A stretch of 64,000 nucleotides of DNA from Polyodon spathula (GCF_017654505.1 NC_054535.1:84919785-84983784); one strand, 5' to 3'; shown: positions 12,586 to 24,656, counted from the first letter of the stretch. Numbers and translations are program-made. The notes: generated by a model from the letters alone, not told the origin.

Positions 12586-12660
<75 letters not shown>
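12584..12660. repeat. (TA)n microsatellite
   Basis: About 37 TA units, uninterrupted. Confidence 0.95.
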
Positions 12661-12664
<4 letters not shown>

Positions 12665-13381
12665 CTAGATCAAGCCAATATCAATACATTCCCTGTGAAA
12701 ATAACATAATACTCAATGGTAGAAATGTTAAATCTACTAACACAAATATAAAAAAATAAAAAAAAACTATTATTTAGTTTTTTTTCTAATTACCATATTC
12801 CTTTTCTTCTCAAAACCAGGCTGCATCTTAAATTCGAGTAAAGTATAGTGATGTGTGTATTCAAATTGTCAACAAAAGACGTGACTGCCCGAGTACACAA
12901 ACAGCAACATGACTGACTGCAGAGAAAAGACAAACAAAAACGTTACTGCCTGATCTTGAATCATCCCTGATGTAGTGTGCAAGGTATATTTGTATTTGGA
13001 CTAGTTTGAATTGTAATAATTGAATACCTTGTTTTGAATTCAAATCATGTAGAACCTGACCTTTATCAAAAGAATCAGACTAGACAATGTTTCTAGTCAA
13101 TATAAAGTAACAGTTTTAGTCAAAATAAAACTAAATAAAGGAAAAATTAAAGGTGCAACAACTAAACTAAAATAATACAGAAAGGAAGAATTAACTAAAT
13201 TAAACAGTACAGAAAATAAGGTTCAAACAACAACACCCCCACTCCCGCTGGTTGATTAGCGATTCAACACAATCTATGGGAGATTCCCTTAATGTTACAA
13301 CTGCATTCCTGACAGCTATTTAAGACAAAGGTTAGTCTTAACAGGGGTATGCAATCAATGTGTTATATAATAATACTTCTG

Positions 13382-13448
<67 letters not shown>
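13382..13448. repeat. (TA)n microsatellite
   Basis: About 33 TA units, 720 bp after the previous one. The sequence between (12661-13381) contains no recognised gene. Confidence 0.95.
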
Positions 13449-13449
<1 letters not shown>

Positions 13450-13451
<2 letters not shown>

Positions 13452-14870
13452 TTGCTTCAGAAGGCTCACTCTTGCAAGATAAAGACGCTCTTTGCGTCCA
13501 GACAACCTATCTAGAATTATCTATTATCAAGAGAGCTAAATTTGGATTCGAGCTTCTAACGCAGAATGATAAATGCCTTATAAAACTCATATCAATTTGT
13601 ATAAATCACATACAAATAAATACCATAGTGTTCATTAACTCAAAGCATGAATTGAAAGCAATAATACTTTTCTAACATTCCACTTAAAACAAAATTAATG
13701 AGACTCTCCACTCTCTTAATTTTACTTTAAGGTCTGCTTATTCTCGAGTTCATAAGAGGATGAAAACACTACTCATTGAATACTTAACGGACTTGTACTG
13801 CCTCCTCCAGCTTTTCCATGTCTTCAACAATACAGGTGCTCGAAGCTCTCCCACTAAAAGACAGGTTTAGGTTCCGGGGTCTGCCTTCCTCGCGTTTAGT
13901 CTCCACTTCAAGGTATGAAAGAAATGTCTTTGCAAAGAACTAGAGTCATTAACTATTCATGTATTCCACTGAAACAGAAGTTCCTCCACCAATATGTGCA
14001 CTCTTTGTCCAGTTATGTCTGGGATGTGCCACCACAAACTCCGGCACTGCTAGCTCATTAAACTTAATATACTTCAATTTGTGTCGACTTCAAATGTCTA
14101 TCCAACTGTCTCTCCAGTGATCAATCAGGGCTAAGTTAGAGATTTGATTACAAGTACTTTCAGGATTTTAGACATCTCACGCAGCGGACTCCCACACCAA
14201 GGCAAACACTAGAATAGTAATGTCGTATTAGAGTGTCTGAAAACAGTATCTCTGTCATTGGTCGCAGGCTGGATCTCCAGATTATCACAGTTCAAAGATT
14301 GGTTTGTGTACCAGAACCTTGGATTTCATGTCAGGAGCGTCGTTTCAATGTCGCGCTCATACTTTTGTAGGTCTCTCTCTACCCTTGTGATTGGATAAGT
14401 TGCTTATTTTGGGCAGTGCCTGAGTCCACGTGAAGTGTTTTTCATTGGTTGTTCTTGTACAGACGCGGCCCCATGTTCTCCATTGGTCCGCTAGTCTGCC
14501 CCCTGTCGACTGGATTTATGACAAGGACTGGTCCTTATCTAAAGTATCAAAGCACCCATAACTGTCTGGCTTGAGACGTCAAGTCATTCCGCGATTGTGA
14601 AGATAAGCCATATGCCCAGTATTTAGTTTACGGCTTAAAAGCATTGTCAGTGGGGGAGTTTGTGACCAGAAATGAAGAGACACACAGAATGGTTTAAGAT
14701 TCCCCTCTGTATATTCCGATTCTGTTACTTTCATGCATAGAATGATATGATGACCCCCTCTGCCCCTCCCCCCCTGACACTACAATGACATACAGGCAGC
14801 CATTTTCAAAGAGGCATCATTAGCTTCCTGAGGAATTTGAAAGGAAGCTTTTCCAACTTTAGTGTTTTTA
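13450..14870. other. GC-richer unassigned segment with CCAAT cluster
   Basis: The segment is noticeably less AT-rich than its surroundings and has no long reading frame. On the minus strand three CCAAT boxes fall within about 100 bp (near 14395, 14445 and 14485). This resembles an LTR or promoter fragment, but no TG...CA boundaries, polyadenylation signal or target duplication could be tied to it. Confidence 0.4.
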
Positions 14871-15021
14871 TTATTAGGCTGACTTCAAACAAACAGTACC
14901 AGCTTGGACAGATCGGAAATGCTGATCAGACCACAGTATTTTTCAGCATACCAAGCAATACCACAGAGTTCACAAAAAATGAGAAAAACAGTTGTGAGTA
15001 ATTACGACTGGAAATGAGAAA

Positions 15022-15152
15022 CAGCACATAACTGTGTGTGACAGCAGACAGCCGCAAACTGCCTCCATACATTGTTTTCTTATATGCGTAACTGAGGTTA
15101 TATCTTTGTAAATACTTCTTTATTTGATGTTTTATTTTTTCCTCAAATTGAG
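15022..15152 (+). repeat. dispersed repeat, copy 1
   Basis: Matches 60174-60313 in the same orientation. Shared blocks are CAGCACATAACTG, GACAGCAGAC(A/G)GC, GCAAACTGCCTCCATACAT, TTTTCTTATATGC and TTTTTTCCTCA. It is non-coding with mutations and small indels between copies, so it is an old interspersed repeat of unknown class. Confidence 0.75.
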
Positions 15153-15169
15153 GTTGTCAAACTTGGTCT

Positions 15170-15660
15170 GAGTCTCATTCGAGGCATCTTAATTTTGAAG
15201 GAATGTGATATTTTATTTGTTTCCCGTCACTCCAGCAATTCACCACACGGTTTAGAAGAACTGAAGATTCAGTGGGCATCCTCCGATCCCACGACCAGGC
15301 TAGCTTCCTCTGCACCCAGGAATGTCAGCGAGCTACCAGCTTCTGGAGGACAAAGGCCAGCACTGCAGGTGTCCACCTGAGATCACTAGACACGGTCCGC
15401 TGTGGTGCGATGAAGAGAAACAGTCCCTTCCTGTTTTGCCTCACTAACCAGCGAGCTAAAGCCAATACAACGCCTTCTCCGGAATCCCCAGCGAAGACTG
15501 GCGACTAAAACAGTTTTAACATAGCAGGTTGTTTTGTAAATATAGCCTACAGAGGGCAGCTTTTGCAGAATGCAGGGCTTTGATCTAGCCGTGAGCACAT
15601 TGACAGAGATTCTATGCAGTTTAGAAACTAAAAATTCTCTCTCCAATGTCCCTGCAGAAT
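15170..15660. other. unassigned GC-richer patch
   Basis: Short overlapping frames on both strands (61-86 codons) but no motif that supports a gene. It is flanked by a dispersed repeat and an (ATT)n array. Confidence 0.4.
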
Positions 15661-15670
15661 TCGGAGTCAG

Positions 15671-15671
<1 letters not shown>

Positions 15672-15711
<40 letters not shown>

Positions 15712-15725
15712 TATTATTATTATTA
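15672..15725. repeat. (ATT)n microsatellite
   Basis: About 18 ATT units with one interruption near 15709. Confidence 0.9.
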
Positions 15726-15872
15726 GTAGGGTAGCCTATTGTAGATTTACTGCCATATTTAAAAAATGCACTCTACCAAACATTTTGAAAAGTACTAGGT
15801 ATTTCGGCTCCATTCATAGACTACCATAAAGATCATTACTGCTAAAGTTATGGTTCTGTAGGAAAACTATAT

Positions 15873-16364
15873 ATGTATGTGTATAATAGGTTTATAATAC
15901 ATATATATGCAGTTAATAATACAAGGATATTGCACAGCACTTTCTTGTCTGGGTTTTTGTTGTGTTTCCTGTGGTTTTATTTATTGGTGATCAATGAGGC
16001 CAACTGCACTTGCGTTGCTTCAATACAAACTAAAAGCTTTTGGAAACCCAGTTTAAGAAAGCTGCATGATTTTAGTAGTCGAGCAAAGTCAAATTGTATT
16101 TTAACATTAATTAGGTTATTTACATTGGGAAGAAGAATTTCTCTCCCTGAAAGAAAACTGCATGGAAACCCAAATCACCCGAAAGTACTATGGTACCAAA
16201 ATAGCGTGAGAATTGTAAACTTGGTTGCTTTTCTAGAAGGAGAATCCACCCAAAACCAATATGTCATCAGCAAGCACATTAAAGCTCTGTGTACTATTCA
16301 AACTTGTCACGTCTTTTTGTTTCGGCTGCTCAGTCAAGCGCTGGGAAGCCGAAACGGGGGTTGA
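15873..16364 (+). other. unexplained 163-codon ORF
   Basis: An open frame of 163 codons from ATG to TGA, long for this AT-rich background. The start has a hydrophobic stretch (FLSGFLLCFLWFYLLVI, about residues 27-43) that could be a membrane segment. The rest is basic and recognisable as nothing I know. There is no splice or promoter evidence. Its stop codon lies within a possible RNA pseudoknot (16319-16367). It may be a chance frame in a repeat. Confidence 0.2.
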
Positions 16365-16367
16365 CTG
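16319..16367 (+). other. possible H-type pseudoknot
   Basis: Stem 1: GTTTCGGCT (16319-16327) pairs perfectly with AGCCGAAAC (16347-16355). The intervening loop contains CAGTCAA (16331-16337), which pairs perfectly with TTGACTG (16361-16367) downstream, separated from stem 1 by five G. Pairing is seen in the sequence; function is unknown. Confidence 0.4.
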
Positions 16368-16496
16368 CTTAGAACCTGGAGGAAGGGCTGCACTCAGCCA
16401 TGGATTTCCTGAGGTTTCCCCCTAAAAAAAAATAAAAATATGTGAGCAGGGGGGGTTTTCCTTACCTGAGTGCTGAGCAGTTCATATTTAGTAGTT

Positions 16497-16549
16497 CTGC
16501 GGGGTGCGTGGTCGGGTTTGAGAGTCTGGCTCTCTCCCTCGACGCAGTA
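16497..16549. other. imperfect hairpin in a GC-rich patch
   Basis: CTGCG at the left pairs with CGCAG at the right. Inside, GTCGGG...GAGAG pairs with CTCTC...CCCTCGAC around a short loop. The surrounding 16365-16620 segment is GC-richer than its neighbours and non-coding. It may be a decayed structured RNA or SINE fragment; no known class was recognised. Confidence 0.3.
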
Positions 16550-16731
16550 ATGCTCTGGGGGACTGCCCATGTCTCAGCGGATTTTCATTAAGTTCAATAT
16601 TTGGGGGTTAGGTGGCAGGAGGCAATTACTATTAGGAACTGAACAATTTTATTTGATAGTACACATGTGTCACTTCAAATAAGTTTTTTTTTTTTTCATC
16701 AGGCCACTGCATTTTACAATTACAGTAGATT

Positions 16732-16771
16732 ACTATTATTATTATTATAATTATTATTATTATTATTATTA
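16732..16771. repeat. (ATT)n microsatellite
   Basis: Imperfect ATT array of about 13 units. Confidence 0.85.
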
Positions 16772-17846
16772 CAATTGAAAGTGTTCCAGATCTGGGGGGT
16801 TTTCCCCTGTGTGTTCTTAGAAGTTTCATTTTTAGTTTCCAGCCTCAGGATGAATTGATTATATTATATTATTTTCTGAGACTACAGTGAGCATTTACAT
16901 GTAGCATAAATCAATTGATTTCTGCTCCAATTAATACTTCTAGGCTATCTTTTCTTTCTGCTGGTGTTGCCACTATATCACATTCAACTCTGGGGTAATA
17001 ATTCTACTTTGTCAGATTTCTATGCTTTCAGATATTAATATACTGGACTATTTAAGTGTTGAAGTATGCAAGATCCTCCCATTAAAACAAAGTCAGGTCA
17101 CGCTCTTTAACTATCTCCACTCCATGACATTCATACAGCCACTAACTGACACTGCCTCCTCTTTAATGACTCTATCGACCGCTGTCTAGGCTAATGGATC
17201 ACTGCATTGTCTCTACTCACGTTACATACGCTATGAAATAAAATTAAAAAAATCTATGTTAAATGCCCTCCATTATCACAGCTGTTTACTCTGATTGTTT
17301 AAATGGTTTTTCATCAGATTTTTCTTTAACAAAAATTGTACAAATTGCATCCTTGATAGTAAGACATTAAAAATGAGGATAGCTGGCTATCTGTGTCAGG
17401 CTTATTGTATTACAGGAATAGATCACCAGTGGTTTTTTTTTGTTTGTTTGTTTGTTTTCAAACCATTTCCTTTTAGGAATTAAGCTACTTTAATCATATT
17501 GCAGCCATATAGTCATTTACAGCAGAACTTTCAAGCAGACCTCCAGACGTTTCTTGACTTCTCTCTTGATCCCTTTGGCACTCCTTATATATATAAGGTC
17601 CTACACACAACTCTCCAAGTCCTTATCACCCTTCGCACTCCTATTTGCTGTAAGCCATTATAATAAATTAATTTATTGAATGATTCTGCCTTCCTATTTG
17701 ATATTCTCTAGCTACCGGTCTTTTATCTGCTTATCTTTCCCTTGATATGCAGCATTGCCTGCCTTAATGATCAATTCCTCTTCATGTGTTGATTAACCTC
17801 TGCTTAAAATGTTAGTTAATTAAGGGATGTTAATTTCTTAACATTA

Positions 17847-17853
<7 letters not shown>
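16772..17853. other. unassigned AT-rich DNA
   Basis: No gene or boundary of a repeat recognised. Confidence 0.5.
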
Positions 17854-17905
<52 letters not shown>

Positions 17906-17920
17906 TGCGTGTGTGTGTGT
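17854..17920. repeat. (AT)n-(GT)n compound microsatellite
   Basis: About 24 AT units followed by GCATGC and a short GT run. Confidence 0.9.
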
Positions 17921-17984
17921 AATAAAAATAAAAATAAAAAACCTTGTAATTACCTGTTATTTTGTGTGTAATTCTCTTTTGTCC

Positions 17985-18110
17985 CTGTGGCAAAGTGGGT
18001 TGCAGTGCACAGGTGTAGAGGTTATGCAGTGCTCAAGTAATGAAAAAACACATACATTCATGGTCTCTTCAATGTTTAATTTGATAATGTTTATAATGCA
18101 GGTCATTGTG
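17985..18110 (-). mobile_element. fragment related to the LTR at 22.8 kb
   Basis: The plus strand reads CTGTGGCAAAGTGGGTTGCAG, then GAGGTTATGCAGTGCTCAAG and TCAATGTTTAAT. These align in order with the first 95 bp of the solo LTR at 22818 (TGTGGCAAAGCGGTTG, GTGATGCGGTGCAGGAG, and the region around TTTATT). It is a diverged LTR end fragment. Confidence 0.4.
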
Positions 18111-18123
18111 ACCACAGATGATA

Positions 18124-18545
18124 ACACTATGTAACACATTTTTTTTTCCTGGGTAATAAGTGTTATTTCCTAATTGCTTATGCCTCAAAAGTATAGAAAA
18201 TGGCTATTATTCCCCACACTACAAAAGATTTAGAAGTAAATACAATATAATCGTAAATCTCGAAAAACTACTCACTTCTAAATCTTTTGTAGTCATTTTT
18301 GTATTACTTTAGTATAAATACTTGTTAATTTGGATTCATATGTTGTTTTTTTCCGACTTTATGTGAACGAAAAGACACACATTTGCCCGTTTTCCCATTG
18401 GAAATAGTGATATTTTGAAATATCACTGTCCTGGTCACAAAAGCAAAGTTTGTGGGGAATAATAGCCATTTTCTGTACTTTTGAGGCATAAGCAATTAGG
18501 AAATAACACTTACTACCCAGGAACAAAAATTGTGTTACATAGTGT
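18124..18545. mobile_element. foldback element, copy 1 (both ends, partial left arm)
   Basis: The terminal inverted repeat ACACTATGTAACACA is present at both ends and continues inward for about 95 bp (TCCTGGGTA.TAAGTGTTATT..., through GGCTATTATTCCCCACA). The left arm then skips about 160 bp relative to the right arm and resumes at CTACAAAAGATTTAGAAG, meeting the centre near 18252. The right arm runs the full length. No coding capacity. It is the same family as the copies at 20547 and 56209. Confidence 0.8.
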
Positions 18546-20546
18546 AATTTAGCCAAAAACAGGAAGTTGTATATTGGTTCAATTGTGGAATCTGACTTCT
18601 TAAAGCAGTGACAATTATATTTCCATTATATCTAACAGGTTCTAACCAGCCCTTAATTTTCACAATGGCGTAACACCTGAATGCTGAGAAAACCATGAAC
18701 ATCTGAATGTTTTGTGAGGTACTGGCAGCTTCTTCCATAATCTGTAGCTTCCCAATCCACACTGTTTTCAAACTAAATTGATGCCATTCTTTCTGGGATG
18801 ATGGTAATTGAACTTTGTATGATGTGAACATGTTTACACACATTCTCTCTAGTGGAAAGGTGGAAGTCGTTATTTAAAATGTTTTTTTTTTGTTTAGACC
18901 TCACCAAGTCCAAAGATCATTCATCGTTGGTGTGCAAAAAGTCACTGTAAGCAGTTCAAGCAAATTCATCCCTTGTTAATATTGTAAAGTTACAAAATGG
19001 AGACCATGTTTGATGACCAGTTTACATATCTCTGCAGATTGGCTCTCCATTTGTTTCTCATAGTAACTATTATAAAACATGATTCGAAGACTTCTAGACG
19101 ATGGATGTCTTATTTAAAACATTGTGCATTGTGATTTCCTAAATCCAAATGCAGAACTACTAGTTTTTGAGCAAGTAGATTTCATAAATATTTTTGCCTT
19201 TCAGAGCAAGTTCAAATATCTGAACTCCCTCAAGATAAAAAAACATCTTGTTCAGAATATATCTGCATATCTACAGCTAACTTCAGGGAATAGCAAAGTG
19301 CTTTTTTCTGTTTTACAAGGTCACTTCAAGAGCTTATATTGATGGTAGCCAGATCAGGGATCTTAAATAAAACCAGACAGACGATCAGATTACAAGTGTT
19401 GAATGTCAGGCTGTATAGTTTAAGAGCCTGTAATAGCCTTGTCCACCTTGCCTAACAGGAAGGACATATCAGTAAGTAAAGAGCAGGAAGACATGCCATC
19501 ACACAAAGTTAATACGAAGGACACACTGTCATTCTAAAAAACTGATTGACCGTGACTGCAGAATTTCCAAAACCATTCTGAATTACATGTTTTATGATCA
19601 GTATCTGCAATGAAACAAATATCATTTTTAAGAACAACAAATATATACTCTTCCCAAAACTGGGGTCACAAAGTAGATGATTCATTGATATACACTAAGA
19701 AAAATAAATATACATAACAAGATACTGTGATGCTATCTACTGTTAATTGATGTGAGAGACATGTGGGTGGCATGTGAAAATCTTTGTTGCTTTTGTAATA
19801 GAGTCACTGGTACAGGGTGACAGAAATAGTAGAAATGATGTTAAATAACCACATTGAAGATGAAGTAGCAACAAAGGTATATATTTTCTGGTCCGGGAAA
19901 ATCGTATAGAAAACATTTAAACTATCAGTTTTGGTCACCAAATCACCTTACACAGCAGAGTGATAGATATACTCAGTTTATACAGCAAGGTGATAATATA
20001 TCAGTACAGTATCAGTATAGTTTTATTTACAACAGGATATGGAGCTGTGAAACTATCAAAAGTTTAGGCCTTCGCCAGTCTTTTGTACTACTCATATGTG
20101 GTAAATCAAGGGCCTCCATTCTCCTGACAAAACCATACTGACCATCCCAGCTTTACCCGGAAGTCTAGCAGAAATCATGCTTTAGAAAAAACGAATCTTC
20201 ATTGCTCCATGCATGAAACCATTCTGAAACAGTGGTCTCTAGGTAGCTCTGTGCTGACTGCTAGCCTTTAGAGGTCTTAAATACCAGGCAGGGATTAAAG
20301 GGAAGTTCTTTCTGGGGACAAAGCAGTGATTTGACAGCATACACACAAACAGAAATCAAGCAGGACCCAGGATAGACAGGTTGTGGAAAAGGATCCATCA
20401 ACATTCAAACAACTATTACAATAGTGACTTAATGTGCAGTAAAACATAAAATAAATAAACAAAAGCATACCTATCTTAACGTGCTCAAACTAAAACTTAC
20501 ATTGCACAGCAAAAACTCAGTGCATGTCTACAACATTGTTTTAATT
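18546..20546. other. unassigned DNA between two foldback copies
   Basis: No gene recognised; AT-rich, with only short frames. Confidence 0.5.
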
Positions 20547-20976
20547 ACACCATATAACAATTTTTTTTTTTTTGTTCCTGGGTAGTAAGTGTTATTTACT
20601 AACTGCTTATGCCTCAAAAGTATAGAAAATGGCTATTATTCCCCACAAATTTTGCTTTTGTGACCAGGACAGGTAAATTTCAAAATATCACTATTTCCAA
20701 TGAGAAAACGGGCACTTTTGTGTCTTTTCGATCACATAAAGTAAAAAAACAACAACATATGAATCCAAATTAACATGTATTTATACTAAAGTAATACAAA
20801 AATGACTACAAAAGATTTAGAAATGGGTAGTTTTTCGAGATTTACGATTATACTGTAAATTTACAGTATAATCGTAAATCTCGAAAAACTACTCACTATA
20901 AATCTTTTGTAGTCATTTTTGTATTACTTCAGTATAAATACATGTTAATTTGGATTCATATGTTGTTGTTTTTTTA
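20547..20976. mobile_element. foldback element, copy 2 (complete left arm, centre, partial right arm)
   Basis: The left arm of about 313 bp runs from ACACCATATAACA to a perfect palindromic centre, ACTGTAAATTTACAGT (20852-20867). The right arm is its complement but stops after about 115 bp at GGATTCATATGTTGTTG. Combined with copy 1, the intact element would be a near-perfect palindrome of about 620 bp. No frame is encoded. Confidence 0.8.
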
Positions 20977-21524
20977 CTATATAAAAACACAATATATTAA
21001 AACCATCCCCTGAAAGAACCTTCAGAATATAAATACACCTAAAGAAAAAAAAAGCACAGATTGCAGTGTTTAAATATGTGTGAATCAGAGGTACCTGGTG
21101 AAGAAGAGGGACTTTCTTTTGTATTACGGTAAGTGTACAACAGAGTAGCCTAATAAATAGATCTGCAGTGTCACATTGAGTGCTTCTGGGGTTGTATTCA
21201 CAACATCCGAGTACTTTTGCTGCTGAATACTGTGCTGTGGATGTGTATGCTTTTAAATGCTCCAAACAATGCATTGTCGACTAATTAATATTTAACATTT
21301 TGAAAATGTTATCTAATCATGTTTTCAAACCTTCTATGTTCCTTTAAACAAGTTGAATTCTGCTAAGTACAAAGCGTGCACAGTGCATGCTTTTAACATT
21401 TTTTTTTTTTTTTTTTTTTTTTTTTACCATATATATGTAAATGTGGGTCCATGGAAACTAAAATGGGAACTTCTCAACAAAGGTATTGTATTACCCTTAT
21501 CCATGGTGCCTATGCCAATATTTA

Positions 21525-21580
<56 letters not shown>

Positions 21581-22261
21581 ATCTGAAATAAGATTTAAAA
21601 ATGGGGCAAACTTTGCGGTGCAGTTTTGAAACTCTAAATTCTCTCTCCATTGCTGTGAGAATGTGATGTCGCAGCACATATGCACATTCCTCACACTATA
21701 GGAAGTGCACGACGAAAAACCTTTGCATGGAAATAAGTCCGAAAGCCATACCTTAGGTTCACAAGACTTCAGCAGTGAAGATCCTGATTGTGACGTAACC
21801 TCTTGAAACCTTCTACTATAACTGAAGGTTGTACCAAGCAATGTGTTATTAAGATTAGATCTGCTGGAAGTAGCCTTGAAAAGCTCTTTGACCAAATAGG
21901 AACAAATAAGCATACAGTGTGTAGGGTTTAGAAACCTCTTCGTTCAGTATTTTTTTAAGTGACACCATTTGTAAATGTTTCAAATTATTGCAAATCGATA
22001 TACAATGATAGTGCTTTATCCTTTAGTTGTTTTATAAGAAAGGTTGTAAAAATACTAAAGCTACTACAAAGTTAAAAAGGAGCCATTTGCAATAAATAAA
22101 TGATGAAGCCCTTTGCAAAACACAGAAAGATATATTTTTTTCATCCTTTACACTTTTGTTATCTTCATGTTGGTAAGATGAAAGCTGATTCATTGTACAC
22201 TAGCCTTAAGTGACATCTATCATGGGTACTTATCAAGGACAAAAAAAGTCATGTTTGTACC
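20977..22261. other. unassigned DNA with T-run and (TA)n
   Basis: No gene recognised. It contains a poly-T run of about 26 at 21400 and a (TA)n array at 21526-21577. The 138-codon minus frame reaching into the TA array has no recognisable motif. Confidence 0.5.
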
Positions 22262-22510
22262 TGTGACAGAGATAGAATGATTCTTGGTGTTAGATCTCAC
22301 TCCCAACCTGTGAGGGCGTTGTGTAAAGGGAATAGACTACCCTGGACTAAAGGCATGACAATTTATTCCCGTGGGTATGTGAAAGTCGGCCAGCTAGAGA
22401 AGGGGTGGAGCTACAGTACCTGAACTCAATAACCCGGATGGGAAAAGACGTGGCATCCATGGATTGGAGAAGTGAATGCGCTCATTAACCAAGGGGTCAT
22501 GAGGGAAGGT
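22262..22510 (+). mobile_element. partial LTR, plus orientation
   Basis: Begins TGTGACAGAGATAGAATG and shares CCTGTGAGGGCG and later blocks (GACAATTTATTCCCGTGGGTA, GTCGGCCAGCTAGAGAAGG) in order with the start of the solo LTR at 22818-23340 read on its own strand. It is diverged and 3'-truncated, and lies in inverse orientation to that LTR 300 bp away. Confidence 0.5.
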
Positions 22511-22817
22511 ATTATACATAATATCTAATATGCTGTTCTCTATACCAGGATTTCAGTTCTATAATTCACATAGAATCTACCGTAGAGGTCAGTTGTCATA
22601 TGTTTGCAGAATTGAAATAGGCTACAGTTGCATTGATAATTTCTTGGTAGTAACATTACACTGGGTGAAAGTAACAGTATATCATTTTAGCAATATAACA
22701 AACATTCCGTAAGATTACAAATGGTTAAATAAATAGTGACTAAATCTCATTCATAACCACTAGTATAGAAAAATTAAAAATATATTCATAACTACAACTA
22801 TTGAATTATCTAGGTAG

Positions 22818-23340
22818 TGTGGCAAAGCGGTTGGTAAGGGGAACAGATGTCGCGGTGATGCGGTGCAGGAGTGATGAACAGACAACAGTGATTCAGTGAA
22901 TAAGTGCTTTATTGCTCTCCTTTCGACAGCTCCGGAGATGTGCGTTAACTGTCTATTAGTGCGACAAAGACAGACAATTACAGACAGACAGACAGAAAAT
23001 AACACACAGCACGTACAACACTCTTCACAAATACTCTGAGAGGTCCTCTCTCTGTCCTTCTCTCCTAACGTTAACCCAAACAAAGGAGAAGATCAGCGTT
23101 ACCCTGCCCCCTATATGTAGTCCCGTATGATATCGAGGTAAACGGTTGCAGCTGCCTCTCGTTTACCTTTCAAATCAATACGGTCTTACAACAGAGTCGC
23201 GCTCCTCTCCAGGCTGACCCACTTCCCTGACCCGGAAACGAACTGTCAGGCCAGCCCTTCCAGATATTTCTCCTCCCGTTCTTTAGCGCCCTCACAGGTC
23301 GGGAGGAAGATTCATCACCAGAACTCATCTTTCCGTCACA
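22818..23340 (-). mobile_element. solo LTR with 4-bp target duplication
   Basis: Read on the minus strand, the 523-bp segment starts TGTGACGGAAAG and ends CTTTGCCACA, the TG...CA form of an LTR. It is flanked by GTAG on both sides (22814-22817 and 23341-23344), a target duplication. Inside, a TATA-like CATATAGG lies near 23113 and AATAAA at 22908-22913, in U3-R-U5 order. No internal retroelement sequence follows either end, so it is a solo LTR left by recombination. The retroelement family cannot be named from the LTR alone. Confidence 0.75.
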
Positions 23341-23379
23341 GTAGTCTGTAAGAAATTAACTCTGGTCCTGTATATTCAT

Positions 23380-23387
23380 TCTCTCTC

Positions 23388-23428
<41 letters not shown>
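23380..23428. repeat. (CT)n microsatellite
   Basis: About 24 CT units with a few T interruptions at the start. Confidence 0.9.
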
Positions 23429-23429
<1 letters not shown>

Positions 23430-23435
<6 letters not shown>

Positions 23436-24000
23436 CTTTTACATTCCCACGCAAACAAAATAAATAGTCACAAAAAGCACTGCTCATCAAGATATTAACA
23501 TTATTTCGTAAAAATCAACAACATTTTGGAAATCACATTAGGACGATTATTTAATAACGAAATAGGCATAACAATTGCTTGAAAATGCCACAATGAATGC
23601 TACAGACCGACTTCTTGATTAACACTGGAGTTCTCATTTGCTGCTTTTTGAAAATCCTGCCCACAGTCTTTAAATGCGGAAGGCAAATTAAACTTTTTCA
23701 GTTATTTTGTTTCAGGAGTGAGTAAGCAGTGTCATTTTTAATAACTTCACAAAGGTTGCAGTAAAATAATATGTTACCATAAAATGTAGAACATACATTA
23801 ATTTACAGCAATATCCATGGCTGTAAACATATATTGGAATCTTTTGAACTTCTTGGAATGAACATTCTATTATGACATTGCACAAAACTCAGTGAAAAAA
23901 CAAAACAAAAAAAACTAAAAAACATTATATATATAAGCAACATTATAAAGGTGGCTTTACACACAGCTTTTATCCATCTAGTTACTATAACAGACAGCTA
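23430..24000. other. unassigned AT-rich DNA
   Basis: No gene recognised. Confidence 0.5.
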
Positions 24001-24008
24001 GCCTATTT

Positions 24009-24656
24009 GTGTGTCAGCACGAGGCACCAGCTAACCAAAGAGCCTCTCTACGAAAAAGCCAGGAGTCTGGCTGTGGGAATCCAGCCTGGAGAGACCTGCG
24101 AGGAGAAGCTGTTGGAGAAAATCCAAACATAGCAGTGCTCTGGAAGACGTATCTACTAGACAGGTCTGTACTCTCCCCCCCTTCCGCTCCTGCTCCCACT
24201 ACTACTGTACCTGTCTGTCTCACCTGTCCTGCTATGTCTCTCATTCCCATCCTCTGTCCTCTCTCTGTCACTGCTCCCCTCCACCCTCCCACTCTCCCTC
24301 CTCCCTCACTGTCTCTTATGCCCTCTGGAACTGTTACTCTTCTGCTAACAAGCTGACTTCATCTCTGCCTTTGCCTCCCACCTCTCTCTCGATTTCCTTG
24401 CTCTCATTGAAACCTGGCTTTCTCCTGATAACACTGTAACTCCTGCTGCCCTGTCCGCTCCCAATGAGCTTGACTATCTCCTCTCCTCCCCTCTCTGTCT
24501 ACCCCAACTGTCCTGTTCGGTGATTTCAATATTAATCTCTCCAAACCCACTCACTCTGCCGGATTTCTTCCTCTCCTTCACTCCAACTTCTCTCTCTCTC
24601 TCTCTCCATCTCCTCCTACCCACAAAGCTGGCCATCAACTGGACCTGACCTTCTGT
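24009..24656 (+). mobile_element. L2-type LINE, 5' portion (endonuclease remnants)
   Basis: Broken frames read as the apurinic endonuclease of an L2-clade LINE: LALIETWLSPDNTVTPAALS near 24390, a GDFNINLSKPTH block near 24520 with the catalytic Asp context GDFN, and SPPTHKAGHQLDL near 24615. There are internal deletions and frame changes between blocks. The remainder of this element continues at 28303 after a CR1 insertion. The first 150 bp (24009-24160) may be its 5' leader. Confidence 0.75.

Noticed and set aside
16440..16620. Possible snRNA-like sequence (CTTACCTG and GGGGGACTGC words)
   Set aside because: The shared words with U1 are short and in the wrong spacing; no snRNA fold or promoter element could be aligned.
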